From JAKSSM01 sp045629065 (GTDB lineage: Bacteria; Bacillota; Clostridia; Peptostreptococcales; Anaerovoracaceae), in assembly GCA_045629065.1 (NCBI GenBank), contig JAZQQK010000034.1, positions 62,001 to 126,000 on the forward strand: a stretch of 64,000 nucleotides of DNA, in the 5' to 3' direction. How positions within the stretch are numbered: position 1 is the stretch's first letter; each line of letters opens with the position of its first letter. The translations under genes were made by a program, and so were the position numbers. Below the pieces are notes generated by a model, which was given only the letters and a program-made list of their open reading frames with translations, searched no databases and was not told the origin of the DNA. Below, piece after piece: positions 1 through 8,129 of this stretch.

Positions 1-342
1 ACAATCAGTGTGCGCTGGGCATGCAAGAACGCAAGGTGGACGGCAATCTCCAACGTGGTTGGAGAGTAAGAGTTCGAGGTTAGTCTTTCTTGACTCTGTA
101 ACTCTTTCTGTATTAGTTCTTACAACCATGCCAGGTGCAATTTCAGTAGCGCAAGCCTTGCAAAGCTTTGGATTACCTTCTACTTCACACATGCAAAGTC
201 CACAAGAACCATAGATCTTTGTTCTTTCATCGTAGCAAAGAGTAGGAACAAAAATATCATTTTCTTTGCATACTTCTAAAATAGTTTGTCCAGGATAGCC
301 TGTGACTTCTTTACCATTAATGTTTAAATTGAATTTATTCAT
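1..342 (-). CDS. Partial ferredoxin/GltD-type oxidoreductase subunit, likely hydrogenase-associated
   Basis: This is the first 114 codons of a gene cut by the left edge. Residues 1-66 read as a [2Fe-2S] ferredoxin domain with ligand spacing C36-x10-C47-x2-C50-x13-C64. Residues 95-114 then change to C100-x3-C104-x3-C108-P-A-H-T-D-C114, the pattern that opens GltD-type (glutamate synthase small subunit-like) FAD/NAD(P)H modules. The ATG at 340-342 has a strong GAGGAGGTAAC ribosome site. The gene lies directly downstream of HydB- and HydC-like genes, so it is probably the catalytic or electron-input subunit of that complex. A ferredoxin-GltD protein with or without a C-terminal [FeFe] hydrogenase domain would both fit; the missing part decides. 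Identity as a redox subunit is firm, the exact enzyme is inferred. Confidence 0.8.
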   Translation of the reverse strand, partial: MNKFNLNINGKEVTGYPGQTILEVCKENDIFVPTLCYDERTKIYGSCGLCMCEVEGNPKLCKACATEIAPGMVVRTNTERVTESRKTNLELLLSNHVGDCRPPCVLACPAHTDC

Positions 343-357
343 GTTACCTCCTCCTTT

Positions 358-2106
358 CTACTTTTTGATAATTGCATCGAATGCGCAGTTGTCTAAGCAC
401 TTACCGCACTTGATACATTTAGCTTGATCGATAACGTGTTGTCCCTTAACAGCACCTGTAATAGCACCTACTGGGCAATTCTTAGCGCACTTTGTGCAAC
501 CCTTACATTTATCAGTAATTTCAATTGTGATTAATGCTTTGCAGGAATGAGCCGTGCACTTGTGGTTTAAAATATGATCTTCGTATTCATTTCTGAAATG
601 ACGAATTGTTGAAAGAACTGGATTTGGAGCTGTTTGACCAAGTCCACAAAGTGAACCTTGCATAACCTTAGTGGCAAGCTCTTGCAGAAGTTCTATATCT
701 CCTTCCTTACCATTTCCTTCGGTAATTCTTGTCAATATTTCAAGTAATCTCTTTGTACCAATTCTACAATAGTTACATTTACCGCAAGATTCATCGCGTG
801 TGAAGTTTAAGAAGTATCTTGCCATGTCTACCATACAAGTATCTTCGTCCATTACGATCATTCCGCCGGAGCCTACGATTGCACCAGTCTTTGTAATGTC
901 TTCATAAGTAACTAATGTATCACCTAAAGCTGCTGGGATACATCCACCTGATGGACCACCCATTTGAACGGCCTTGAATTGCTTATCATTCTTGATGCCG
1001 CCGCCGATACCGTAGATAATATCATTAATCTTCATTCCCATAGGAACTTCGACTAATCCACCCTTCTTAATCTTACCTGCTAAAGCAAATACCTTAGTTC
1101 CAGGTGATTTTTCTGTTCCGAATTGTGAGAATGCTTTACCACCGTTGAAAATAATCCAAGGTACATTTGCTAATGTTTCAACGTTGTTAATATCTGTTGG
1201 CTTCTGCCAGAATCCCTTTGCTGCAGGGAAAGGTGGCTTGAGTCTAGGCATTCCACGTTCACCCTCAAGTGAAGCGATTAGTGCAGTTTCCTCGCCGCAT
1301 ACGAATGCACCAGCACCGGCCTTAATATAAATATCAAAATCAAATCCAGATCCAAAAAGATTCTTTCCTAAGTATCCTTTTTCTCTGGCTTGAGCCATTG
1401 CAATCTCAAGACGCTTGATTGCAAGAGGATATTCGGCACGACAATAAATGACTCCTTGGTGAGCGCCCATAGCATAACCTGCGATAGCCATGCCTTCTAG
1501 CACTGAGTGTGGGTCACCCTCTAGTACTGATCTATCCATGAAAGCACCTGGGTCGCCTTCGTCTGCGTTGCAAACCATGTACTTTTCAGGTCCAGGAGAT
1601 GCTTTACAAGCATTCCACTTAAACCATGTAGGGAAACCAGCTCCGCCTCTACCTCTAAGTCCAGAAGCTTTCATCTCTTCGATTACGTCTTCTGGCTTCA
1701 TCTTTGTGAGAACCTTTTCTAAAGCTTTATAACCATCTTTAGCTACATATTCGTCGATGTTTTCAGGGTTGATTACACCACAATTTCTTAATACAACTCT
1801 CGTTTGCTTGCCGACGAATTGCTTATCTTCTTCGCTGATTGCTTTTTCTTGGAACACTTTATGGTTCTTCAAATGGCTTTCAACAATATCTTTAACATCA
1901 CTTGGCTGAACCTTAACATATCTAGTTAAGTCGCCATTGTCTTCATAAACGTCAACGATAGGTTCAAGATAGCAAGTTCCAACACAACCTGTTATTGTGA
2001 GAGTCACATCGAGCTTATTTTCTTTTAGTTGCTTTTCAAATTCAACATAAGTTTTCTTAGCACCTGTTGCAATACCACAGGAGCCTTGTCCAACTACTAC
2101 TTTCAT
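358..2106 (-). CDS. NADH-binding HydB/NuoF-like subunit of an NAD-linked hydrogenase or related complex
   Basis: The 582-residue protein has the three-part HydB layout. An N-terminal thioredoxin-like [2Fe-2S] segment carries C10, C41 and C45. The NuoF core carries the FMN/NADH glycine-rich loop at about 151-159 (R-G-R-G-G-A-G-F-P), the C-N-A-D-E-G-D-P-G motif, and an S-C-G-K-C-x2-C-R-x-G [4Fe-4S] site near 440-450. A C-terminal tail from about 530 holds two ferredoxin-type [4Fe-4S] clusters. NuoF of respiratory complex I lacks both end domains, so this is the soluble HydB type found in electron-bifurcating or NAD-dependent [FeFe] hydrogenases and some formate dehydrogenases. It lies 5 bases after the HydC gene and 15 bases before the GltD-type subunit, so the three are one operon. 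Confidence 0.92.
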   Translation of the reverse strand: MKVVVGQGSCGIATGAKKTYVEFEKQLKENKLDVTLTITGCVGTCYLEPIVDVYEDNGDLTRYVKVQPSDVKDIVESHLKNHKVFQEKAISEEDKQFVGKQTRVVLRNCGVINPENIDEYVAKDGYKALEKVLTKMKPEDVIEEMKASGLRGRGGAGFPTWFKWNACKASPGPEKYMVCNADEGDPGAFMDRSVLEGDPHSVLEGMAIAGYAMGAHQGVIYCRAEYPLAIKRLEIAMAQAREKGYLGKNLFGSGFDFDIYIKAGAGAFVCGEETALIASLEGERGMPRLKPPFPAAKGFWQKPTDINNVETLANVPWIIFNGGKAFSQFGTEKSPGTKVFALAGKIKKGGLVEVPMGMKINDIIYGIGGGIKNDKQFKAVQMGGPSGGCIPAALGDTLVTYEDITKTGAIVGSGGMIVMDEDTCMVDMARYFLNFTRDESCGKCNYCRIGTKRLLEILTRITEGNGKEGDIELLQELATKVMQGSLCGLGQTAPNPVLSTIRHFRNEYEDHILNHKCTAHSCKALITIEITDKCKGCTKCAKNCPVGAITGAVKGQHVIDQAKCIKCGKCLDNCAFDAIIKK

Positions 2107-2111
2107 CTTTC

Positions 2112-2591
2112 TTAACCCCTTTCTTGATATTCCTTAAGGATTTTAACTACGGAATCTTTTGTTAAGCTACCATAAGTTTCATCTTCCTCTGTAGTTCTTA
2201 TCATCATTACAGGAGCAAGAGAACAGCAACCTAAGCAAGCTACCTTGTTGATTGTAAATAATCCATCAGGTGTAGTTTCACCATCTTCGATTCCCAAGTA
2301 TTCGCAAACTTTCTCGGCAATAGATTCTGATCCATTAACGTGGCATGCCGTACCTTGGCAAAGCATAACCAAGTACTTTCCTATTGGCTCAAGTCTAAAT
2401 TGAGCATAGAATGTAGCTACTCCGTAAATCTTTGCAGGCTTAATACCTGTGGCTTCAGAAATATGGTTGATACAATCCTTGGAAATGTAGCCATAGATTC
2501 CTTGAGCCTTTTGAAGAATAGTAATTAGGCTACCCTTCACATTTGCATACTGTTCGAGTATGGGCTGAAGTTCTTTGAAGTCGTCTTTCAT
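2112..2591 (-). CDS. HydC/NuoE-like [2Fe-2S] subunit
   Basis: This 159-residue protein matches the 24-kDa NuoE/HydC family in length and in its [2Fe-2S] ligands: C-Q-G-T-A-C in the middle of the chain and C-L-G-C-C about 35-40 residues later. The subunit usually accepts electrons from the FMN of the NuoF/HydB partner. It is the first gene of the operon; the ATG at 2589-2591 follows AAAGGAAGG, and a promoter lies about 60 bases upstream. The family call is secure. Whether the complex makes or uses H2 depends on the cut-off subunit at the window edge. Confidence 0.92.
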   Translation of the reverse strand: MKDDFKELQPILEQYANVKGSLITILQKAQGIYGYISKDCINHISEATGIKPAKIYGVATFYAQFRLEPIGKYLVMLCQGTACHVNGSESIAEKVCEYLGIEDGETTPDGLFTINKVACLGCCSLAPVMMIRTTEEDETYGSLTKDSVVKILKEYQERG

Positions 2592-2649
2592 CGTGTACCT
2601 TCCTTTATAGAAATTTGTTTAAAATAGTAACAATAAACACACTTATTTT

Positions 2650-2678
2650 ATTTTACCAAAACCGTGCCTTAAATTCAA
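2650..2678 (-). promoter_or_regulatory. Sigma-A-type promoter for the hydC-hydB operon
   Basis: On the minus strand TTGAAT (2673-2678) and TAAAAT (2650-2655) are separated by 17 bases, upstream of the HydC-like gene. Just beyond it (2678-2706) lies an alternating AT run followed by GCGCGCG; I see no operator or further motif there. Confidence 0.6.
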
Positions 2679-2776
2679 TATATATAATATATAAATATAT
2701 GCGCGCGTGAAGGACATCTTGAAAATTGCTAAAAAGAATTGTAAAATATAATGACTAAAAGAAAGCGAGATTTACT

Positions 2777-3667
2777 ATGGGCAATAAATTTAAAGCAGTA
2801 ATCATATTAGCAGTCGTAATTGTGGTAGTTGGCGTTTTAGCTGTCATTGTAAGCAATGATTCAGAGTTGGACAAACCTATTTATGTTACATTTACAGGTA
2901 TCGAAGATGAAACATGTTATGCTGCCCCTTTCTGCTATGATTTTGATGCTAAATATATTGACTTTTATGACCAAAAAGAACGAAATAATGAGCTTGTAAA
3001 TGGGTTCGCATATAACTATGTTCAAGAGTGCGACGACCCTGCTGTTTTCAATGCTTTTTGCAATTATACAGATTTCTCAAAACTGACATTCATGTATGCA
3101 ATTTACAATATAAAAGATGGAGATCAAATCTGCATGCCTTACGACACTCCAGATATCTTCAAAGTTGTGCTTTATTATCCTATTAGTGATAAATTTGTCA
3201 TCACGAGAGTTGCTTCAAAATTTGCGGATAAGAGCTATTTCAAAGCTAATTATGATTTAGATAATGATATCTTCCAAATGCAGAGACAATTCTTCTTCTT
3301 TAAAGATTTCCTCATGTATTTCTTACAGGTTGCCCTTTCAACTATTGCAATATTCTTTGTTGCTAAAATGTTTGATTATAGAAAAAAAGAAGAACTAAAA
3401 GTAATCATGACAAACAGTGTCATTTCGCTCTTAGTTCTTAATCTTTTAACTCTTGTTATAAAAGTATTTATTGGCGTAAATCTGCTGATTTACTCGTATG
3501 CTGCTCTTGTGTTACTGGCATTTATATTCCAATATGGTATCTATTCCAAGCGTCTTGCATTCAACGGTGAAGAAATCGATAAAGAAAGACCAATTATATT
3601 CGCATTCGCAGCTAATTGTATCGCATTCGGTATCTGCGTAATCATTGCAGTGTTTATATTCGGCTAA
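2777..3667 (+). CDS. Unrecognised membrane protein with cysteine-containing outer domain
   Basis: I do not recognise this 296-residue protein. Hydrophobicity by eye gives one N-terminal segment at about 6-25, a polar domain of some 150 residues, then about four hydrophobic segments near 179-198, 210-232, 233-255 and 273-295. If residues 26-175 are outside, the exposed domain carries five cysteines (47, 53, 85, 95, 119) and many aromatic and acidic residues. The ATG at 2777 has only a weak ribosome site (AAAGCGAG), and no clear promoter is visible, although a TATAAT occurs at 2747-2752. It stands alone on the plus strand, divergent from the hydrogenase operon. Its 3' end overlaps the end of the convergent CorC-like gene by 14 bases. 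No function is assigned. Confidence 0.75.
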   Translation: MGNKFKAVIILAVVIVVVGVLAVIVSNDSELDKPIYVTFTGIEDETCYAAPFCYDFDAKYIDFYDQKERNNELVNGFAYNYVQECDDPAVFNAFCNYTDFSKLTFMYAIYNIKDGDQICMPYDTPDIFKVVLYYPISDKFVITRVASKFADKSYFKANYDLDNDIFQMQRQFFFFKDFLMYFLQVALSTIAIFFVAKMFDYRKKEELKVIMTNSVISLLVLNLLTLVIKVFIGVNLLIYSYAALVLLAFIFQYGIYSKRLAFNGEEIDKERPIIFAFAANCIAFGICVIIAVFIFG

Positions 3668-4472
3668 TTTTGATCCTTTCTATACGTCTTTCTGAGACTT
3701 CAAGAATCTCAAATTTAAAGCCGCTTATCTCTACTATTTTACCTATTGTATCTTGGTTAGGAATTTCGCCTAACGCTTCTATTACAAGGCCTCCGACGGT
3801 TTCGGAGTTCTCGGAATCGATATGATAATCCAACTCATCACTTAGGTCATCAAGGGATACATCACCATCAACAATAAAACAATTATCGTCAACTTTTTCT
3901 ATTACCTCTTCTGCTTCGTCGAATTCATCATTGATGTCACCTACAATCTGCTCAATGATGTCTTCAAGCGTTACAATTCCACTAAAACCACCATATTCGT
4001 CGATCAGAATAGCAATTTGTTGCTTTTCTTTCTGCATTTCGAAAAATAAGGTATCAATGTTCTTGGTTTCAGGAACAAAATATGCGTCTCTTAAGAGCGG
4101 TTCGATTTCGACCTGCTCTTTTTTATCTTGAATTAGCTTAATTAAATAATCTTTTATGTGTAAGATACCGATAATATTATCATTATCTCCTTTGCAAACA
4201 GGAATTCTTGAATGCTTAAGAGTCAGTAGATTATCGATATATTCTTCTGGTTTATCGTCCACGTCGATCATAAATACATCAGTACGTGGTGTCATAATCT
4301 CATAGCAAAGCTTGTCATCGAACTCGAAGATTGAGTTTATCATCTTCTTGCCTTCTTCGGTAATTTGGTCCTCATCAGCTTGTTCAAGCATGCTTACAAT
4401 TTCTTCTTCAACCTCTTGTTTTTTGCCAAAAACTTTACTAAATATGTTCCCCTTTGGCTTATCGTTTTCCAT
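3654..4472 (-). CDS. CorC/HlyC-type CBS-domain protein
   Basis: The 272-residue protein has an acidic N-terminus, a pair of CBS domains at about 55-185 (start E-I-M-T-P-R-T-D-V, second repeat with L-I-D-E-Y-G-G-F-S-G-I-V-T-L-E-D) and a C-terminal CorC_HlyC domain at about 195-270. It lacks the N-terminal DUF21 membrane domain of longer hemolysin-family proteins and so resembles stand-alone CorC, linked to Mg2+/Co2+ efflux. CBS pairs bind adenine nucleotides. It sits 36 bases after the U32 gene and probably shares its transcript. The last 14 bases overlap the end of the opposing membrane protein gene. The family is clear; the transport role is inferred from relatives. Confidence 0.85.
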   Translation of the reverse strand: MENDKPKGNIFSKVFGKKQEVEEEIVSMLEQADEDQITEEGKKMINSIFEFDDKLCYEIMTPRTDVFMIDVDDKPEEYIDNLLTLKHSRIPVCKGDNDNIIGILHIKDYLIKLIQDKKEQVEIEPLLRDAYFVPETKNIDTLFFEMQKEKQQIAILIDEYGGFSGIVTLEDIIEQIVGDINDEFDEAEEVIEKVDDNCFIVDGDVSLDDLSDELDYHIDSENSETVGGLVIEALGEIPNQDTIGKIVEISGFKFEILEVSERRIERIKISRI

Positions 4473-4508
4473 TTCTTTTCCTTTCAGTGAGTATATATAT
4501 TTCCGATG

Positions 4509-5747
4509 CTATTTTTCCATCGGATTTTTTAATTTACGCATCATAAAGTTCTCTTCTACAGGTCTATCAAACTTTACTTTGATTATTTGCTGAGGGTGTG
4601 GACACGACTCAATTGCATTGCCCTCCTCATCATACATTTCGGTTAATTTCATAGTCCAACAATCTGTATTAGGCCCAAAAACTTCAATGTCTTCACCGAT
4701 TGTCATCTTATTTCTTTGTTCTACGATGGCATAGCCGGTTTCTTTATCATAAGACTTAACCAAGCCAGTGAATGTGTAGTTTCTAGTATAAGCTGAAGTC
4801 TGATAATTCTGGTCTTTATTAGTTGGTTTATCAAAATAGAATCCAGTTGTGAATTCTCTATGAGAAGCTTTTGTGAGTTCCTTCATCCATTCATCTTTGA
4901 AAAGCCATGATTCAGGGTTTTCATAATACGCATCGATTGCTTTTCTATATGCGCTCACAACGATTGCAACGTAGAAAGAACTCTTCATACGGCCTTCAAT
5001 TTTTAACGATTTTATTCCTGAATTAACGAGCTCAGGTATATATTCAATCATGCAAAGATCTCTTGAATTTAGAATATATGTACCTCTTTCGTCTTCTTCA
5101 ATTGGGAAATATTGGCCAGGACGTTGTTCTTCTACTAAAGCATATTTCCACCTGCATGGATGTGCACATGCACCACGATTAGAGTCGCGTTCTGCCATAA
5201 AGTTCGAAAGTAAACATCTTCCCGAGTAACTGATGCACATAGCGCCATGAACAAAGGCCTCGTAATCAATGTCATCAGGTGTGTTTTGAATCAATTCCTT
5301 GATTTCGTTAAAAGTAAGTTCTCTTGCAAGTACTATACGCTTTACACCCTGTTTATACCAGAACTTTGCGGTCTGATAATTAGTCATATTAGCTTGCGTA
5401 GAAAGGTGTATCTCAGCGTCAGGGATAATTTCTTGAACTAAAGATACGATTCCAGGGTCAGATACTATATATGCATCTATTCCTAAATCCTTTATAGACA
5501 TTAAATATGCCCTTAAAGGCTCAATATCTTCGTTATGAGCGAAGATATTTACTGTTAGGTAACATTTTACGTTTCTAGCATGAGCGAAGCTTAAACCTTC
5601 TTTCATGTCCTCTATGCTTAAGTTGCCTGCACCGGCTCTAAGGGAAAACATTTCACCACCAAAATATACGGCATCAGCGCCATATATTACGGCCATTTTA
5701 AGTTTTTCAAGATCTCCTGCAGGAGCTAATAATTCAATCTTTTTCAT
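4509..5747 (-). CDS. U32 family protein, probable TrhP-type tRNA U34 hydroxylation enzyme
   Basis: The protein starts M-K-K-I-E-L-L-A-P-A-G-D, the standard N-terminus of peptidase family U32, and contains the family signature region with C-I-S-Y-S-G-R-C-L-L-S and G-A-C-A-H-P-C-R-W. I chose the ATG at 5745-5747 (412 residues), preceded by AAGGT; an in-frame TTG 33 bases upstream would add 11 poorly conserved residues. It overlaps the methyltransferase gene by 14 bases. Family members TrhP/YegQ carry out prephenate-dependent 5-hydroxylation of wobble uridine in tRNA, and in Bacillus subtilis they lie beside trmR and mltG as here. Neighbourhood favours this role over a protease. Bacillus has two copies (TrhP1/P2); only one is present here. 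Confidence 0.85.
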   Translation of the reverse strand: MKKIELLAPAGDLEKLKMAVIYGADAVYFGGEMFSLRAGAGNLSIEDMKEGLSFAHARNVKCYLTVNIFAHNEDIEPLRAYLMSIKDLGIDAYIVSDPGIVSLVQEIIPDAEIHLSTQANMTNYQTAKFWYKQGVKRIVLARELTFNEIKELIQNTPDDIDYEAFVHGAMCISYSGRCLLSNFMAERDSNRGACAHPCRWKYALVEEQRPGQYFPIEEDERGTYILNSRDLCMIEYIPELVNSGIKSLKIEGRMKSSFYVAIVVSAYRKAIDAYYENPESWLFKDEWMKELTKASHREFTTGFYFDKPTNKDQNYQTSAYTRNYTFTGLVKSYDKETGYAIVEQRNKMTIGEDIEVFGPNTDCWTMKLTEMYDEEGNAIESCPHPQQIIKVKFDRPVEENFMMRKLKNPMEK

Positions 5748-6396
5748 AGTTAAACCTTGTAATTGCAAGACCATCTCCAACGGCTATTATCGTTGAAGTG
5801 AATCTTTCATCATTCATAATATATTCGTTAAACTCTCTTAAACGTTTAACATTAGTCTTATACTTGCCTGTTGGATCATATTCATCAGAGGCAACTCTCG
5901 CCTTAAAAAGCACATTGTCAGAAATGAAGATGGTATCTTTATGAGTATATGGCAATGTAGCGTCTAAAAATCGCTTGTAATGGCTTTTCGCAGCATCAAT
6001 AAAGACCAAATCATATTTTGGAGAAACTTCGCTTAAAAACGAATTTAGAGCCTCTGCCCCATCGCCTTCATGAACTGTAATCCTATCGGAATATCCTAGT
6101 TTATTAACATTATTAATAGCGATTTTATATACATCGGGATCTTTTTCGATTGTATCAATAGTTGCATTAGTGACTTCAGCCATAAACATTGCCGAATAGC
6201 CGACCGCGCAACCTATTTCTAAAATCCGTTCAGGTTTTATAATACTAATAAAAGCTTTAAGGAAAGTTTCAGTTTCCTTAAGTATGATTGGTACCTTATT
6301 TTCTTCGGCCTCTTTTCGTAATTCTCCAAGCTTTGGAGTTACTGGCTCGTAGAACTCTTGTAAATATTCAGTTACTTTATCATTTGTAATATTCAT
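5734..6396 (-). CDS. trmR: O-methyltransferase, probable TrmR (tRNA 5-hydroxyuridine methyltransferase)
   Basis: This is a 220-residue SAM-dependent methyltransferase of the caffeoyl-CoA/YrrM type. Motif I reads I-L-E-I-G-C-A-V-G-Y-S-A-M at about 79-91, and the family-typical D-L-V-F-I-D-A-A-K-S-H-Y appears near 128-140. The Bacillus relative TrmR makes 5-methoxyuridine at tRNA position 34 from 5-hydroxyuridine supplied by TrhP, the likely product of the next gene. Its ATG overlaps the mltG stop codon by one base (TAATG), indicating translational coupling. The family call is secure and the tRNA role rests on similarity plus gene order. Confidence 0.85.
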   Translation of the reverse strand: MNITNDKVTEYLQEFYEPVTPKLGELRKEAEENKVPIILKETETFLKAFISIIKPERILEIGCAVGYSAMFMAEVTNATIDTIEKDPDVYKIAINNVNKLGYSDRITVHEGDGAEALNSFLSEVSPKYDLVFIDAAKSHYKRFLDATLPYTHKDTIFISDNVLFKARVASDEYDPTGKYKTNVKRLREFNEYIMNDERFTSTIIAVGDGLAITRFNYEKD

Positions 6397-7427
6397 TATT
6401 TGAGTCCAGCAGCTTTATAATACTTTTCACTTAATTTGAGATGTTCTTCATATGTTGCTGAGAATTCGCTTGAGCCATCGAGCTTATATGAAAGAACGAA
6501 GAACTTATATGGAGTTTCCAAAGGTCTTGTTGCAGCCTCTATAGATGCAAGCGAAGGATTGCATATAGGTGTTGGCGTTAAGCCTTTGTGTCTATATAAG
6601 TTGTAAGGTGAATCAATTTCCATATCTTCGTAAAGAAGCGGATCATGGACCTTACCAGTTGTTTCTAACAATACATATTGAACGCTTGAACAGAATTGAA
6701 GTGCATCGTTATCTCTAAGTCTATTGTAGATAACGGATGAAACAAGTTGTCTCTCATCGTCTCTTCCAACTTCTTTTTCTATGAGTGAAGCAACCTTTAT
6801 AATATCTGCTAAGCTGTAGTTTTCGATTACCTTAGGACTTCCATTCTGATACGCAGCAAGTGCCCTATTCTTAAACTGTGAAAGCAAGAAAACAACAACC
6901 ATATTTTCGGAGTATCCTTCATCTACAACATATGTATCAGGTAAAAGATAGCCTTCTAGTTGCTTTTTGCCTAAAGAAGGATCGATAAATTCATAGCTAG
7001 AAAAATCACCATTTTCCATGACATCGATTAACTTATCGTAATCGCCTATTCCTTGCTCAGCGAGGACTTTTGCAGTTTCCCAATAAGTTAGTCCTTCTGG
7101 AATAGTAAATGTAATTGTGTTAATCTTACCGCCTACTATTATCTCAGCTAAAGATTCATAGTTCATAGATGGCGATAAAGTGTATCGACCTGCTTGAAGT
7201 CTGCTATCATAGCCGTTTTTCTTTAGCCATTTTCTGAATGTATCAGCGCTCTCAATAATTCCCTCATCCTGTAATTGTTGTGAGATTGTGACAGCAGTGC
7301 TACCTGGGACAATCTCAACAGTCATAGCTGTTGCATCAAGTGGCTTATATGCCAAGCCTACTTCCTTGCAAGCAAAAAGACTGAATGACATACATATTAT
7401 CATCAATAAACAAATTACTTTTTTCAT
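6396..7427 (-). CDS. mltG: Endolytic peptidoglycan transglycosylase MltG, lipoprotein form
   Basis: MltG cleaves nascent glycan strands at the membrane. The 343-residue protein has a YceG/MltG domain with the catalytic glutamate context S-L-I-E-K-E-V-G in the second half and the conserved Y-N-R-L-R and H-K-G-L-T-P-T-P-I-C-N-P segments. The N-terminus is K-K-V-I-C-L-L-M-I-I-C-M-S-F-S-L-F-A-C, which reads as a lipoprotein signal with C20 as the lipidated residue; many Firmicute MltGs use a plain transmembrane anchor instead. The ATG follows AAAGGG. The gene begins just after the efp terminator and no promoter is evident, so it may depend on read-through. Confidence 0.92.
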   Translation of the reverse strand: MKKVICLLMIICMSFSLFACKEVGLAYKPLDATAMTVEIVPGSTAVTISQQLQDEGIIESADTFRKWLKKNGYDSRLQAGRYTLSPSMNYESLAEIIVGGKINTITFTIPEGLTYWETAKVLAEQGIGDYDKLIDVMENGDFSSYEFIDPSLGKKQLEGYLLPDTYVVDEGYSENMVVVFLLSQFKNRALAAYQNGSPKVIENYSLADIIKVASLIEKEVGRDDERQLVSSVIYNRLRDNDALQFCSSVQYVLLETTGKVHDPLLYEDMEIDSPYNLYRHKGLTPTPICNPSLASIEAATRPLETPYKFFVLSYKLDGSSEFSATYEEHLKLSEKYYKAAGLK

Positions 7428-7437
7428 ATTTACCCTT

Positions 7438-7470
7438 TCAAAAATTAAAAGGCGCCAATTAAGGCGCCTT
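7438..7470 (-). terminator. Intrinsic terminator of efp
   Basis: On the minus strand an 8-bp GC-rich stem (arms 7463-7470 and 7449-7456, AAGGCGCC/GGCGCCTT) is followed by a T-rich tail (TTTTAATTTTTG). It lies between the efp stop codon and the mltG start. Confidence 0.85.
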
Positions 7471-7482
7471 CTATATTCTTAC

Positions 7483-8043
7483 TTATTTTGCTCTACCTAA
7501 GTATTCACCAGTTCTTGTATCGATTTGAATCTTTTCACCCATTTCGATGAAAATAGGAACTGCTACGTGTGCACCTGTTTCAACTGTTGCATCCTTTGTT
7601 ACGTTAGTAGCTGTGTTGCCCTTAACGCCTGGTTCGCAGTCTGTAACTTCTAATACTACGAAGTTTTCTGCTTCTACGAGGAATGCAGCACCCTGGAAGA
7701 ACTTAACTGTAACTTCGTCATTTTCTCTGATCCATTGAATAGCATCTTCTACTTGCTCTTTGCTAAGTGGAACTTGTTCGTATGATTCAGGGTCCATGAA
7801 GTAGTAGAGATCTCCATCAGCATATAAATACTGCATCTTCTTTGTTTCGATTACAGCATCTTCAAACTTATCAGATGGGTTGAATGCTTCTTCACGAGTA
7901 GCACCTGTTAAGATGTTCTTATACTTTGTTCTAACGAAAGCAGCGCCCTTACCTGGCTTAACGTGTTGGAAGTCAAGTACTACACAAGGATCTCCGTCCT
8001 TAATAAAAGTTTTGCCTTTTCTAAAATCTGTTGCGTATACCAT
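7483..8043 (-). CDS. efp: Translation elongation factor P
   Basis: EF-P binds between the P and E sites of the ribosome and relieves stalling at polyproline. The 186-residue length is exactly the family size. The KOW-like first domain has the modification loop as V-K-P-G-K-G-A-A-F at about 29-37, with lysine at the loop tip, and the C-terminal signature [11 protein letters not shown] is present. No partner modifying enzyme (EpmA, EarP) is visible in the window. The gene has its own promoter inside the end of the upstream M24 gene and its own terminator. Identification is secure. Confidence 0.97.
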   Translation of the reverse strand: MVYATDFRKGKTFIKDGDPCVVLDFQHVKPGKGAAFVRTKYKNILTGATREEAFNPSDKFEDAVIETKKMQYLYADGDLYYFMDPESYEQVPLSKEQVEDAIQWIRENDEVTVKFFQGAAFLVEAENFVVLEVTDCEPGVKGNTATNVTKDATVETGAHVAVPIFIEMGEKIQIDTRTGEYLGRAK

Positions 8044-8100
8044 AATAATTTTCTCTCTTTCTTTTGGATGAAAATGTATATCTATCTTTTTAACTATAAC

Positions 8101-8129
8101 ATTATAACATGAACTATTTTATAAAACAA
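8101..8129 (-). promoter_or_regulatory. Promoter of efp (extended -10)
   Basis: TTGTTT (8124-8129) and TATAAT (8101-8106) are 17 bases apart on the minus strand, with TG one base before the -10 (TGTTATAAT). The -35 lies within the last codons of the M24 peptidase gene. Confidence 0.65.

Noticed and set aside
2678..2708. Alternating TA run followed by GCGCGCG, possible Z-forming or regulatory DNA
   Set aside because: Short, AT-rich intergenic sequence next to a normal promoter; nothing else supports a function.
4503..4527. Plus-strand hairpin CCGATG/CATCGG followed by a T-run
   Set aside because: It lies in the 3' end of the minus-strand U32 gene and no plus-strand transcript is expected to reach it; the minus-strand exit lacks a T-run, so it does not serve the U32 gene. 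Probably chance.
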